From contig CAJSYZ010000003.1 in the NCBI GenBank assembly GCA_910574455.1, forward strand, positions 930,001 to 994,000: a stretch of 64,000 nucleotides of DNA. Reading direction: 5' to 3'. A program made the translations under genes and the position numbers. This DNA comes from Trichaptum fuscoviolaceum (lineage: Eukaryota; Basidiomycota; Agaricomycetes; Hymenochaetales; Trichaptaceae). The notes beneath the pieces are model-generated. The model did no database searches. It was not told the origin of the DNA and saw only the letters and a program-made list of their open reading frames with translations. Positions 1-12,916 of the stretch are shown piece after piece; the first letter of the stretch is position 1; each line of letters opens with the position of its first letter.

Positions 1-3000
1 TAGAGACTGCCAACGAAAGTGAGTAATAATGTGTCTTTGGTGACGACAACCATGGCATTTTGAATGAATACGTAGACGAAGGTTCACCACCAAAAGCAGA
101 CACTACTACTCAGGAGTCGCCCACCACTGGAACGGCAAATGTAGAGAGTAATATTATATATGAGAGTGAGTAATGATGGCTCTATGATGAGGACAGATGT
201 GATGGCTCAAATACGCCCATAGACGATTGGCTCGACAGCGATACCATAGCGAAATACAGAGTCAGATTTGCGAAACACAGAAGGTAATATACTCTATCTA
301 TACATTGTAAATTGAGCTAATGTTTTGCGCGTCTATTCAAGTGAGTGTAAGAAGATGCAGTTGGAGGTATGTACGGGACCTAGGTTGAACAACTGTTCTC
401 TTATCGACAAATAACAGTTGGGATACTTCATTTTACACCTGAAGGCTGTCGGGAGTGACAAGCACGTAATTTACGAAGCAGAACAACTGCAGTTAGTATT
501 CCTACACCCCGTCAATACATTGCAGGATGCTTTAAATGCCACTCCCCTCAGTACGTGTTCCCGAATTTAAGACAAAGCTACTGCTTGATTATATCTCAGG
601 GAGAATTCAATATATGTCCGATGCTTCTTCGCACTTCAATGGAATTTGGAACCGGGTGTCTTCATATAGTTGGCTCCCGGTGCATAAAGGCGCTATCTTT
701 GATGAAGCTACACGATGGGCAAAATTCGTTTCCGTGAGTTCAGAGTGTCTATGACATTATGACATATGCGAAGAACTAAATCCTCTATGCGAAGGTTGCA
801 TTCTTCACAATTAACTGTAAAGATCTACAGCTTCCATCCCATATTTCGATCTCTGACAAAGTGCGGAACAGCTAAACTTGAAGCTGGTGAATTTGTCAAA
901 TGCGCGGAGTTTATCCACTTGTACCTCCCCATATTGGAAATGGAGATGCGCAATTTCACCGCAGTGCTGACCGCTTTTATAGAGAAATGTAAGTATTTTA
1001 GTGCATGTGCCAGTGATTTCCGGAAACAAATGTGTTGATGATTCTTTCTTATATAAAGCTGCAAATGAATGGGTCGCGTCGCAAAAATTAGAAGAATTTG
1101 CGGACCGGTGTACGAAATACACAAAACGTGTCTTCCTGCAAACAGATGCAGCGGTATGCACGAGTGTCTCACTAGACTCAATCTCATTGCGGAAAGGAAG
1201 ACTTCTGCATCATGAAACGTATTCTCACCTTACTGATTTCTAGGGTGAATTCTGATCTAATCTATTATTCCATCTCAGTGTATGCACTAGAATGAAGGAC
1301 GAAGTAAGTAGATAGTCTTTTTGTGATATGTTTATCTAACTGAACAAATAGCTGGATTACCTTATTGTACACTACGGCGTTGTCGGTGGGGACAGCGAGG
1401 TTATTGAAGCTGCAAAAATTGTCCAGTTCTCTCTTCTGCGCCTTACTAAGTATCTGAAGATTGATGTGGATCCCACTCGCAACGGTGCGTGGCGTCGTGC
1501 TGTAGATTATATCAAACTTATTTAACGATATCCTTATAGAGAGACACAAAACCATAAACTCGTTGATAGAATCTCTTGGTGTGCTATATTTCTCCGCCAG
1601 TAGATTCAACAAGAGCCTGTACCACCAAAAGCACGCATTCTACTTTCGTGAAGTCAAAAAATGGGTGGATTGTCTATGGGTGAGTTTCTAAACTCCCAGA
1701 TCCACGCTGTGCCTGATAATTGCATTATGAAGAGCGGAATGTATGCGATTTGCGGTAATAACAATGCATTATCTAGTTACAGTTATGCCTCTAACATCAA
1801 GGAATCTAGGCTACACGCATTGTGATGATTTAGATGGCTGTCTGAATTTTATATGTGATAAACTATTCCCCAACTTGGAGGTGACAATGTTCGGCATCAG
1901 CGCTGTGCCTAAAGGAGATGCTCTACCAGAAGCAAATCACCCCGGACTCAGCTCTAGTAACGTGGCGGAAGAACTGAAGATGTTCGGAAAGCAGTGTAAG
2001 CACCCTAGCCACACTGATGCAGCTCTTGTTGCTTACTCTCTCTTTAGCCCTACCCAAATTCCTTGTTGACCAGATGGAGAGGGACACAACACGATACATC
2101 AACTTAACGACGATTGCCACCTTCTTCTCCAGTGTTACAGCGACCACGCTCCAGTTCACATATGCGGAGACAGACGCGGTACCGTTAAACTCCTTGAGAA
2201 GTGTGGTCAACTTCTTTTGGTTCCTGTCGCTAGTCTTTAGCGTGTCTTCTGGTGTGAATAGCTTGTTGGGATTGACATGGAGAAAGTCGTCGGTGTGCGT
2301 CACCATTCTATCTTCTTTCTATGATTGATTGACCGACGGATCATAAAGTTACAACACGCGTGTCCCTCCGAGGCTCATTCGCATGTGGTTTGAAAAGGCA
2401 CCTATGCTGTTCCTGGTTGTTGCTGCTGTTGCGTTCGTCATCGGATTAAACATTTTCGCATATCTATCTCTCCAGGTACGGTATCGATAATACTGAGGCT
2501 TTCACATGGCTTACCTTCTGAAAGCCAAGCTTTGTTTCCATCACGACAAATATCCTAACTGGATTGCTTGGCATGTCCTTGCTAACAGTTACATTCTGGT
2601 TTATATATCAGCTCAAGCGTGATTCCGTTTGGGTGAACAGGGTTAGGAAGGTGTTGCTCTGGATTGGTGGTTCTCGAGTGTGGAAGAGTATAAGTAAAGT
2701 ATGGAAGTGGATCATTGATCTGCGTGTTTGTCGATGGATTTTACATCCACAGCAGCAATACCGAAAAAAGAAGTACCATTTGTGGAGGAATTTCTTTTGG
2801 TATTTCTTGTCTCTCTCTCGCATCTCCCAAGACGGAGCTGACATCGCGCGTAAAGGGCATTCGGGTTCGACAACCATGTAGCACGTCTTAATACCCATGG
2901 TGACTGGCGTGGTAACTGGTCAAAACCATATCTTCTTTCAAGACTCATCCGCTTCATTACATGTCCGATCAAAAAGGGCTGGATGGCGATAACTAATGCT

Positions 3001-3868
3001 CTTTCGGTTTGCCGTCGCTCGGCCAAAAAGCATAAGTTGACTCTCTCTCGTTCAAGAAACACAGAAGGCGGCATTGAGCTTGGTGAAAGAGGAGGACGGG
3101 AATATTCCGAAGCAGGCGAGGTATGCTTACCGGATTATCCTGTTGAAACTGCGAAGAAGGTGTTTCGAAGGTCTCTTGAAAAGATGTTCAGTGATGCCAC
3201 TATAGTGGAAATAGTCATGAGATACATTGTGCACTGGGAGGCTGGACGGTAAGGAGCTCGACATAGTCCTGAAAGATGAAGCTGCATTCTCACTAACCTG
3301 GGTTGCCGTGTTTAGTGAAGGAGAAGCCGACTCGTATATGAGATTGGCGTTTTGGGGTTACCCAAGCCTCGTAAATAAGTTTTTCGTTGACTTGCGACCT
3401 GCCTTGGTACAAGCACGTGATGAAAGAAGGGCGCGAACAGAGAGAGCGGAACATGAAGGCAGAGCGTCGTCCAAGATTGAACCTGATTCTCCACATCAGA
3501 TTTCTAACGACGAGAATCAAGATCAGCACGCAGCGACATCGATTTCGCAAGCGATTCAAGTGGGTCCTTCAGTCTCGCCTAGAGTCATGCCTGACCCTCC
3601 GGACGGTGCAAAGAAAGACGCGAAGCAACATAGGCAAGTAGATCCGGAAAACCTTTCACCTTCTTCAGACAAAATACCTCTACCAACCACATCAGAGAAC
3701 AGAGAAGTCCTAGGATTTACGACCGGAGATCCGACCGAGCAGCTGGGTGTCCCCGATGGAAGAGAGAGGTCCGATCATCATAACGAAATTGAGGAGATCC
3801 AGGAGATCCAGTACACATCGGAGCACACTATCGAAGGATTGCACATACTGCAGAATGCAGAAGAATGA
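1..3868 (+). CDS. Four-helix membrane protein paralog A, 5' truncated by window edge
   Basis: Multi-exon gene of unknown function that enters the window already inside its coding region; the stop is at 3866-3868. I followed about 14 exons by matching GT-AG sites to paralog B (6259-11771), and the frame stays open. The soluble N-terminal half holds two related units (roughly 470-1000 and 1290-2010) containing a GSDK/GGDS motif and a conserved YHQKHAFYFR stretch in the second. Exons near 2050-2650 encode four hydrophobic helices: LTTIATFFSSVTATTLQ, VVNFFWFLSLVFSVSSGVNS, a helix around APMLFLVVAAVAFVIG, and one around TGLLGMSLLTVTFWFIY. A 53-bp intron at about 2800 joins the helix block to a charged tail rich in Asp, Glu and Gln. 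I recall this helix block from unnamed Agaricomycete proteins, but no function is known to me. Gene identity is firm; individual exon edges are inferred. Confidence 0.72.
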
Positions 3869-6258
3869 GTGTCCGTAGAATGGGTACGCTCAGCTATTCT
3901 TCAAAAAGTCAACTATCTGAAATTTGTGCTTTTAGAGCGACGCATGCAGGTTGTGGACGTTCAGTGCTTCGCATTCTTTTCTTGTTGCGATGTTTTTGCT
4001 TAACGACTCCTGTGATGTAATCAGGTTTTTCTCTCACTGCAAAATGTTTGGCCTTGAGCAATAATATGGCATCGAACATTCCAATTGGTTGTTGACAATA
4101 CATGTTTTAAATCTCGTGTTTAGGACAAATTCAAAGTAACTTACGTTAGGGATGTAATCGTAGCCTAATACATATAAAGGCGAGGTCAAGGTCAAATGTG
4201 TGCACTTACTCACAAGGTTACGCTGCACCAGGTCCATGTACCTCAGCAAGTGTCTTGGTGTGACAGCACCACATACTGGTAAGAGGATTCAGACGGAGGC
4301 TAATGGTTAATGGGGATCAGCGAGGGACTCACGATGATGGATAAAATGTCAAATACCGAACTGCCGTAATGCGCATTGTGCGTTGTCTGGTGGAAGACTG
4401 AAGCGATTTTGCCTCTTCTAACTCCAGCCTCTTTCTCAGTTGAAAGAATTCATCCTCTCTTCCTCATCATCTTTCCTTTTTCCGAGAACCAACTGTTAGT
4501 TATGTGATGCTATGTCAACCGCAATCTTAACGAGACCCACAGAGCTTAGTCGACGTCTAGCAGGCACCTCAGCTCATAAGTTGTATCGTAATCTGTCATT
4601 ACGATACAACTTATGAGCTGTGGAGATCGCGTCTAGCTTCACAATGAGGGGATCGCAGAGCTTCAAGTTGTGATGGAAAAGATAGAGGGTGTTGTAATGT
4701 AAAGGGATAGACCACGATTAAGACACTCTGCGATGGATGCGACTGGAGATAGGCGATAAATGCGTGTATCATGGATGATGGACAAGAAAGAGAAAGAGGA
4801 AGTAGTTTTGACGATTTTCGCAGAGGACGAAGTCAGATACATGCATGCGGGGAGAGAAGTGAGCACTTTGTAAGTTTCCGAGAGCTTGGACAGCAATATC
4901 AACGCGTTCTTGGACGCCTCGTGGAAGGGAAGAAAGCAAAGCTATAAGGAAATGTCAACCGCGATCGCAGTGAATGTCAGGATGATGTCAGGAGGGAATC
5001 AAAGTCGCCATCGACGTGCCCTTGGTAGGTAAAGCTGAGAGGGACGAGAGGCGGTAGGTGTTCGGAGTGACACAATTGGGCACTTTATTTGAATGGGGAT
5101 ACTGGGTAGAAAGAAGTTGAAATTAAGCGGCAGTGGATTCTATGGTCCCTAACAGCACTCACATTTAGAAGGCCAAGCGAACTAGATAAAAACCATAGGG
5201 TATAAAAAGCGGTAAACGCACCTCAAATACCTATATACTCAACATATGTGTGCACACACATATACATCGCTTATCATCTCCCTTCCCCACAACTCTCATT
5301 ACACTGTCCAATTTTCTCCAGCTCGCACTTTGGACATTTTTTCCCCTTCCTTGAATAGTTGACTCGGATTTGCACGAGCGTGGTGTAGAGTGTTACGCCC
5401 AGGAGGATGTTGACCGTCAGTCGGCGCGCAAAATGATGCTTCCGAAACGAGAGGTGTCGTAAGGGAGGATGACAAGAAGGACAATGTACCGACTCAAAAC
5501 GTACGGAACGACATGCCAGTGATGGATGGATCAGATCGTAAGAACTTGAAAGACAAAAATCGTTGTCAGCGGGAACTGAAACCCGGCGATTGCCGGATAC
5601 TACTACTAGTGCATACGGCGTGGGCGCAGCGCTTTGGGCTCCGGTCTCCCGCTACCAAATCTGCAAGACCCGGGCCTTTGCCGTCGAGCACCGTCTTCCA
5701 TTGCTGGAGTCAAAATGTGGCCACGCCGTTGCCGCCTCTTATCCCATGCCAATGGTTCTCTTTCCAAGTCTTTTTGGCAACGCCTTCCTGTCTCCGTCCT
5801 CCTTCTCCGGCCGCCATGAACGCCCAATGTCAACAATTTCGAGGCTTGAGTGGAATTTGACCGTGTTCTGCAGCATTTCTCGCAAAGCTGAAAACTCATC
5901 ACCGCTCACCACTTCTCTGAGTTGCGCTATCACATCAAAGGCTCATACGTCAGCAACGCCTTTAAATGAGATAGCATGATCTATCCTCACGACTGTCGCA
6001 CAAGGCACTGGCACAGGGCTTTCTTATATGAATACTACAGGTTATCATGTGGCGCTGGTGATTCCCAAAACTAATATGTAAATTGTATTCTGAGGCTGAC
6101 TGGGATACACCTCGAATACTTCACTGGTTTCGGATCCCCGGCCCGCGCTATAAACTAGCTGGTGTCAAACTCAATATTTATAGACGAAGTCTCTCATGCG
6201 ACGACGCTTCTCTTCCCTCTCTCTCACTGCTCATATCCATTCGTCCTTTGTCAACGTT
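3869..6258. other. Intergenic stretch with a perfect hairpin; no confident gene
   Basis: No reading frame here resembles a known family. Short minus-strand frames at 4663-4902, 5299-5484 and 5606-5933 could be exons of an unrecognised minus gene, because one of them (5739-5933) reads as ordinary charged protein, but I could not link them by convincing splice sites. The stretch contains the 51-bp hairpin listed separately. TATA-like stretches near 6150 and 6175 lie just before the start of paralog B. Confidence 0.4.
4570..4620. repeat. Perfect 23-bp inverted repeat (hairpin)
   Basis: Two 23-bp arms, 4570-4592 and 4598-4620, are exact reverse complements separated by the 5-nt loop CTGTC. An 8-bp direct repeat CGTCTAGC lies outside at 4554-4561 and 4630-4637, but not directly against the arms. 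It could be the remnant of a tiny foldback element or an RNA hairpin. No coding gene covers it. Confidence 0.9.
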
Positions 6259-9200
6259 ATGTCTGGTTCGTTCGTTCTTGCTGCAAGTTATGGGATTCAT
6301 GCTGAGACAATTTCTCACACTGGCAGATTCGGGAATAGGTTAGCGCGGGCCACTGGCAGTGACACACGTCATTGAAATATTAATAATGTCAAGGCTTCGA
6401 TGCGACAAATGAAATACTGAAAGAACTTCGCACTTTTACAAAAGAAATTCGAGATCTTCTGCGCCAGAAGGTGCAACCAGCTTCAACAGAACAAGGAAAT
6501 AGTACGAATAATTCCGCTCACCATCATCTCGGATACTCACTTGTTAACCATCTATAACACAGAAACAGCTGAAGAGCTTCACGAAACCCGACATCACAGC
6601 GAGGACTCTCTGCCGGAGTCAGTCGCTCATACTCAGGGGCCACTTATCACTAAGACAACAAGCGATGAGACTGATAATAAGAGTGAGTAATTATATGTTT
6701 GAGGTGGTCCGTTCTTCCTGAGATAATTACACAGACGAAGACTCACCACTGCCTGATGAAGCAAATGATATTACCGAGGAAGCTCTCAACTCCGATACAT
6801 CATACGTAGGGACTACTAATGAGTGTGAGTAATGATGTGTCTTTGATAATGTGATTTAAAGCTCTGTATAGACGACTGGCCAAACGTCGAAACAGTTGCG
6901 AGATACAGGAACAAATGTGCAAAACACAAAAGGTACTATACTCCAATATCTCATCCAATTGAGTCTAATACTACGAATCTCCGCTCAAGAGAGTGTAGGA
7001 ATATGCAGGTGGAGGTATGTGCGGATCTTTGTTGAGTAAATCTTATTGGATTGACAACGAAAAGCTGGGTTACTTCGTTGCTCACTTGAACATCATCGGT
7101 GGGGACAAACATGTAATTGAAATCGTAGAAAGACTACAGAAAGGATTGTTTAATCCAATACAATATTTGGAGAAGGTTTTTGATGCCACTCCCGACAGTA
7201 CGTGGTCGCAATGTTCAGACGAAACTATTGTATGAAGAATTATTTTGTAGGGCGAAGGAATGCAATGGGCAAAGCTCATGATTGCTTCACAACGTTTTGC
7301 AACCTCATTTCTGTCTTCTATTGGAGCCCGCATCAGAAAGACACACTTTATCGTAGTAAAGTTCGACAATGGTTGGCCACTGCTCATGTAAGTTCAGAAT
7401 CCCATCGTCATACTTGGAAATATTCATGCTCTTCTTCACTAAGAACGGATATCTCAAGATCAGGGGTAAAAATCAATGGCTATCAGCCCACAGCTTGTTC
7501 TGATGACACGTGGAACAGATCTTGTTAGCAATGGTAAACTTACCGAATGTTTGGAATTTATCCTTGAAACAATGCTCCCTGACTTGGAGATGGTCATGGA
7601 AAGTGTTATCGAGGCGTTGACAACGTTTAATGAGAAATGTAAGTAGTTTGGTGCATCTAAAGCTTCAGTATTGACTCTGTTCTCTATTATTGCGACCTAG
7701 GTTGCTCTACATTCGTGGACGAATGGCTTACAACACATACGATACGGGACTTCAAAAAGTTGTATAAGGAATACGCTAGTTATGTCTCTCCAATCGAAGA
7801 ATCAGAGGAAGCTGCGACCTGGAGGCTGGAAGCAGAGAAGATTTCGAATTTTGAGAAACATCTAGCAGTGCACAGAGAGTGAGTTTCATGTCTGAAACCC
7901 TATTTACGCATGACTAGATTGATAGATCTTCGATGCTATAGATCATGTATTAAAATGCAGGAGGAGGTATATGACGGGCTATCAATACTGCACAGTTAAC
8001 TAACAACAAGTGCAGCTGGACCATCTAATAGAACACTACCGCATTATTGGAGGTGACAGCACAGTTATTGCAGCTTCAGAGTTACTCCAGAACACGCTTC
8101 TTGAGCCCATTGAGTGCCTTGAACGAGTATTGAACGTTAAACCAGACAGTGCGTAATCTTAATCATAGCTAATGTAAACTGTTGAATATTCCTTCAGAGC
8201 AAAGGGCGAGAGTTGTGGCTACGGTCTTTTCCTTTGCCAAACTTCATTCTGCTATCGATCACTTCCAGCAAAGCCTATACCATCAGAAACATGCATTCTA
8301 TTTCCGTAAAGTGAGGAAATGGGTGGCTTGTGTTAGGGTGAGCCTTACCTCTGTATCTCATTTGGGGGACTAATATGTTCGTTATGAAGAATGGACTGCC
8401 GCGGCTCATAGGTGTTAATTTGCGGTTACGTTCCCAGCATAAAGATCTCTGACAACTCCAATACCAATACAGTTACCTCTCATAACCCAGATCGTTTCTT
8501 GGATTACATTTGCGATGTGCTTCTTCCCAACTTGGACTCCACAATGGTTGGCATGAGCAATGCGGTGGAACAACCGAAAGGGTACAAAGGCAAATCAGCA
8601 GTATCTGACGTCGGAAATGTGGCTGAGGAGCTGAAAACATTTGGGAAGGAATGTAAGTATTGTTGGTAAATACAATGCCTTTCAGAAATATTCACACTAT
8701 GACAAAATCAGTCCTACCGAAATTCCTCGTTGATCAAATGGAGAGGGATACGACGCGATATGTTAATTTAACAACGATTGCCACCTTCTTTTCGAGCGTG
8801 ACAGCCACCACGCTCCAATTCACGTATGCGGAGACGGACGCCGTGCCATCAAAGTCCTTGAGAGGAGTAGTTAACCTCTTCTGGTTCTTATCATTAGTCT
8901 TTAGTGTATCGTCGGGTGTGAGTAGCTTGCTGGGTTTGACATGGAGAAAGTCTTCTATGTGAGTAATCTATTCTATCTTTACTCTGTCAATGTCAATAAT
9001 TCATCGATGCTCCGTAAAGTTATGACTTGTATGTCCCTCCACGGCCCATTCGAATGTGGTTTGACAAGGCGCCCATGCTGTTCCTGAGTATTTCGGCCAT
9101 CCTGTTTGTTATCGGATTGAATCTATTCGCATATCTATCTCTCCAGGTATGACATCCGTTATTTTAGAGCTGCCACAGAATCTGACCTCTGGCCAGCCGC

Positions 9201-11771
9201 ATTTTGTGTCCCTCGCAACAAACATGTTCACTGGACTGCATGGCATATGCTTGCTGGCGGTTACACTATGGTTCATATGCCAGCTCAAGCATGATTCAAC
9301 CTGGGCTCGATGGATAATGGCAGCCATGAAGCCAATCACAATAAGTTCAGATTGGATTATCATGAAAGTCACGAAGTGGATTAGAACTAGCATGAAATGG
9401 CTCAAGATGGGTGCGAAATGGATCAGGACAAGACCAAGATGGATTTGGATGAATAAGTTACACCTGCAACGAAACATCTTCTGGTACTTTCATTCACTCC
9501 GTCGACTCGAAAGATAGAGCTAACATTGTGTACAAAGGGCATTCAGACTCGACAATGGCGTCGCACGTCTGAACGTCAGATTATCCTGGGATGATAATGA
9601 GTACTCTGACCCGTACCTTCTTTCAAAGCTTATCCGCCACGCCATAGGTCTGATCAAGAAGAGTTGGCTGGTGACAAAGAAAGCATTCACCAACATTGGC
9701 TACTATATTTGGAAGCATGTATGCGTGCGTTCTTGTATAGAACACCCGGAAGGCGACGTCGAGCTCGGAGAAAGAGAGGGCTCTAAAGCAATAGATGGAA
9801 CCTTGTTAGAAACACCTGTCGAGAAAGCGAAGAATGAGTTTCGTGTATCTCTGCAGAAGATATTTAGCGAGGCCATCTGGGTGGATGAAATCATGTGGGG
9901 TATTAAGATTTGGGAAGACGGAACGTAAGGATGTCAACTTCAGTACATGAAGAGCTTACTAAAATGAATGGGATTGTATAGGAAAGAATGGGCTGAAAGA
10001 CGGACTGGCATAGTCCTTTGGGGGTACCCAGATCTCGCAAAGCAGTTTAAAGAGAGAGTACAGCCAGCATTGGTTGAAGAACTCAAAAAGGATGAATTGT
10101 TCAAAATACTCAAATCTCTTGCAGAACAGGAGCTTGCGCTGTGGGGAGTCCCTCATCAACACGGACCTGAAGTTGCAGGCGAAATCCCACCTAAATCAAG
10201 CCAACGTTAGGGCTCCGCACCGTACCGTATACGCACACGGCCGTATTTTCTGCCCCTCAATACGGGTACGGCCCGTATGAATACGGCCCGTAAAACAAAA
10301 AGTCAGAGCGCAATACGGGTACGGGACGGCCGTATTACGGCCGTATACGGTCATACGGGCTATACGGGTATTCTTAACAAGGATTGAATGTATTAAGAGT
10401 AGAACAACATACCTTTTTCTTCCTGAAGCTTCAAATACAGCCATGCAGTCGCCGTCCTGTGCGAGGCTCTTACAAAGGTAGAGCACCGGCGCTGGCGGAC
10501 TTCGGGGCCCGTCTGGCGCAAGCACTAGAGGAACGGTCTTGCATCCTGCAATCCCGCACGCTGCTGTCTGTTGTTGACAAGCTTCCGTGGAGGATGTTGA
10601 CGAGTGAGAGATGGTGCTTGCAGGATTTGTGGGAGAAGTCGTCCTGGAGCTCGTTGAAAAGATCCTTGCTCTAGAGCACCTTGGGCTACTAAGCACAACA
10701 AGTCAAGCTTACAACTGAAGAAGGTGCGGGACAATTTACTTACCTCTTCCCATCTTATTGCCCTAATGCAAATTCCGCATATTGTGCGTCACTACAATAG
10801 CGGGCGCAGTCACATTTCGGGTGGCACGATGTTGGCCTCGTCCGATACATGTAGCAATTCGTCTCTGCCGCTCGCAGAGCCATTCATGTTCAAGACACAT
10901 TTGTATCAGCCGAGCTTCGCGAAGCCGTAGTCGTGCAACATCTGCAAGCGCGAGCACAACACTTCTTCAAGTTGACGAAATGAGCATGGCAAGTTCGCAA
11001 GCTGGTACTGATTCATCTGTCGGAAGTGTTGAATTGCAACGTTCTTCAGCAGACTCCCCGGTCGCCACGAGCACATTCAATTAGCACATTGACCTATACA
11101 AGAAAACAGTAGTATCAGAAAGCGTAATAATGCCTCAAAATGTCAGCAGACGCAACCACTTACTGTGACTTCAAAAAATCTTTAGGTTTTGTTGCGTCGA
11201 CACTGCCAGTGTCTTGAGGCCGACGGACGCTTACTTGACACGTGCTAACACAATCGTGGTAAAATAAGTCTAAATGCAGTTTAAATGTACTATATATGGT
11301 AACTAAAAGCCGTAACCGTATACGGCCGTTTACGGCCGTAATTTGGACTTTCATATACGGGTACGGCCCGTATGATTACGGGCCGTATTTCTTGTGGTCC
11401 AAATCAATTACGGGTACGGTACGTCCCGTACCGTAACCGTACCGTATTTCGTAATTACGGTACGGTTGCGGAGCCCTAGCCAACGTGCTTTTCGTGATAA
11501 TGGATCGGGGCACTCGGACGTGAATCAAAGAGACGAACAACAGGGTAGTAAATCTCAATGGAATGATCGTCCTCCCACTTTGGACAACGATCCTCGGCTG
11601 GCTGCACTGGAACTTACATCTGGAGATCTGGATCTACCGATGGGTATTACCGATGTACATGTAGGAAAGGGGTCCACTCTATCTGAAAGGATTGGGGAAG
11701 TCATATCCACGCCGGAGAACGAGAAAGACAGATCGCGTATACTACAAAGCAAAGTGGATTCTGGAGAGTGA
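6259..11771 (+). CDS. Four-helix membrane protein paralog B, interrupted by a hAT-like element
   Basis: Tandem paralog of the gene at 1-3868, same strand and same exon plan. The chosen start ATG at 6259 sits about 85-110 bp after TATA-like sequences; splicing ATGTCTG across a 61-bp intron gives an N-terminus MSDSGIGFDATNEILKEL, but the first two introns are inferred. The protein has two related N-terminal units (about 7070-7630 and 8020-8650). The second contains YHQKHAFYFRKVRKWV. Four membrane helices follow at 8700-9290, then a basic stretch and a charged C-terminal tail. The exon at 10003-11771 is split by the element at 10208-11478: the frame stops at 10210 just inside the element, and removing the element with one target copy restores an open frame through the junction to a stop at 11769-11771. 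Function unknown. This allele probably makes a truncated tail unless the insertion is spliced out. Confidence 0.65.
10208..11478. mobile_element. Non-autonomous hAT-like DNA transposon, 1271 bp
   Basis: The ends are inverted: TAGGGCTCCGC opens the element and GCGGAGCCCTA closes it, with near-matching sequence continuing inward (ACCGTACCGTA against AACCGTACCGTA). The flanking octamer GCCAACGT is duplicated perfectly at 10200-10207 and 11479-11486. An 8-bp duplication and a TAGGG-type end are typical of the hAT superfamily. The outer 170-200 bp at each side are dense with variants of TACGGCCGTA and TACGGGCCGTA, like subterminal transposase-binding repeats. The internal frames at 10196-10696 do not resemble a hAT transposase, so it probably depends on a transposase elsewhere. 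The intact target duplication suggests a fairly recent insertion. Confidence 0.88.
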
Positions 11772-12916
11772 TGTAGTGTGTAGAAGGAATTTGTTAATTC
11801 GTTGAAGTAATTCTTTTGAAATTCATGTGAAAATAACTGGTTTACACCAGGATGTGGAGGTGTATACCTGAGAGATTCAATGGCACGCCTGAGTATGCTT
11901 GTGAAATATAGGTGAGATGGAGAAAACGGGGTGTACTAGACAGTTGGTGAGGTTGAGATCCAGAACAGAGGAGACTTTAATTCACCACCCTTCGCCGAAT
12001 GTACATGCCCACGTAGTTCCGTCTCTCCCGTCTCTGCAGTTCATACGTTAGATTCAATCTCAACCTCTCCATCTCGCGTTCTAAGTTTTGCTTCTTAGAT
12101 GTGTAGATGATGCGAAGGCTCTGAAGCAAGGCGAATAGAATTACTCCAGGGGCCGTAGATGCACGGGTCAGTGCTTCCGATAGGAAGGAGTTGGAGGAGG
12201 AAGGTCTAACTTCAAGGAAGGTAGACAAGTATGAAAGTCGTTGAGTCGGTTCATATTCACAAAACGACGCGGTGGATGTAGAAGATAGTCGTCGAAGGAA
12301 AATAAAGGGCTTGTCCGTTGCCAGAACTGGTGGAATAATATGATTCGTATTTGAAGACGGTTGCAGAAGTCAACAGGAGCAACGGGTGGCACCGTGACCT
12401 CTGACACAGGTTCCTTCCTTGAAGTTCCTTCAGTCATTAAACATCATTTCCAGTCATATATTTTTCTCTTTCATTGACATTTCCGGTTTTGAGCTCTTGG
12501 TTGAAGTCCAACGAAGATTCAAAATCAGTTCATGAGAAATTTTTCGGGCATTACTTGAATCGCGATAATTCGAGGCAATAAAGCTCACTCGTAAAACCAC
12601 CCTAGCCAGGGTATCACAGGTATCTTCTAACTTCACGCCGATTTCGGTGAATGAGAAATGAACATTGATTCTTAGAGCAGAGCGTGCAGAACTTGATGTA
12701 CGAAAAAGTGCCACTGGCAGTGGTCTCTGTGAAGGTTCAACACTGGCACTCCCACGGTGTTGAATTTACATAAACGGGAACGCGATGAGCACGCTTCGCG
12801 CTTGCTATCATCTTCAAGTCAGCGCCGCTCCCAAGCACCTTGGAAACGACCATCTACTCACTTGTGCGTACTCGTTAATGCTCTAACTGCTAGGAAACAC
12901 GGTCACTGGTGCAATT
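11772..12916 (-). other. Possible unrecognised minus-strand gene
   Basis: Three minus-strand frames sit in order (12714-12454, 12437-12168, 12228-11977) and could be exons of one small gene ending at 11977. The last frame has a hydrophobic stretch (PGVILFALLQSL) followed by a Glu/Arg/Leu-rich segment that could form a short coiled coil (LEREMERLRLNLTYELQRRE). I could not find splice sites that join all three in frame, and no family is recognised. The motif CCACTGGCAGTGG lies at 12711-12723. Confidence 0.3.

Noticed and set aside
2050..2330. Assignment of the helix block to DUF6535
   Set aside because: The layout is similar, but the typical WKxDMDxLLxFAxLFSAVVT core is absent; I left the family unnamed.
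5299..5990. Possible minus-strand gene
   Set aside because: Some frames look protein-like, but I found no consistent splice chain or family; kept only as a note in the intergenic entry.
10196..10696. Internal frame of the hAT-like element as a transposase
   Set aside because: It is Ser/Thr-rich and lacks any hAT dimerisation or RNase-H-like segment.
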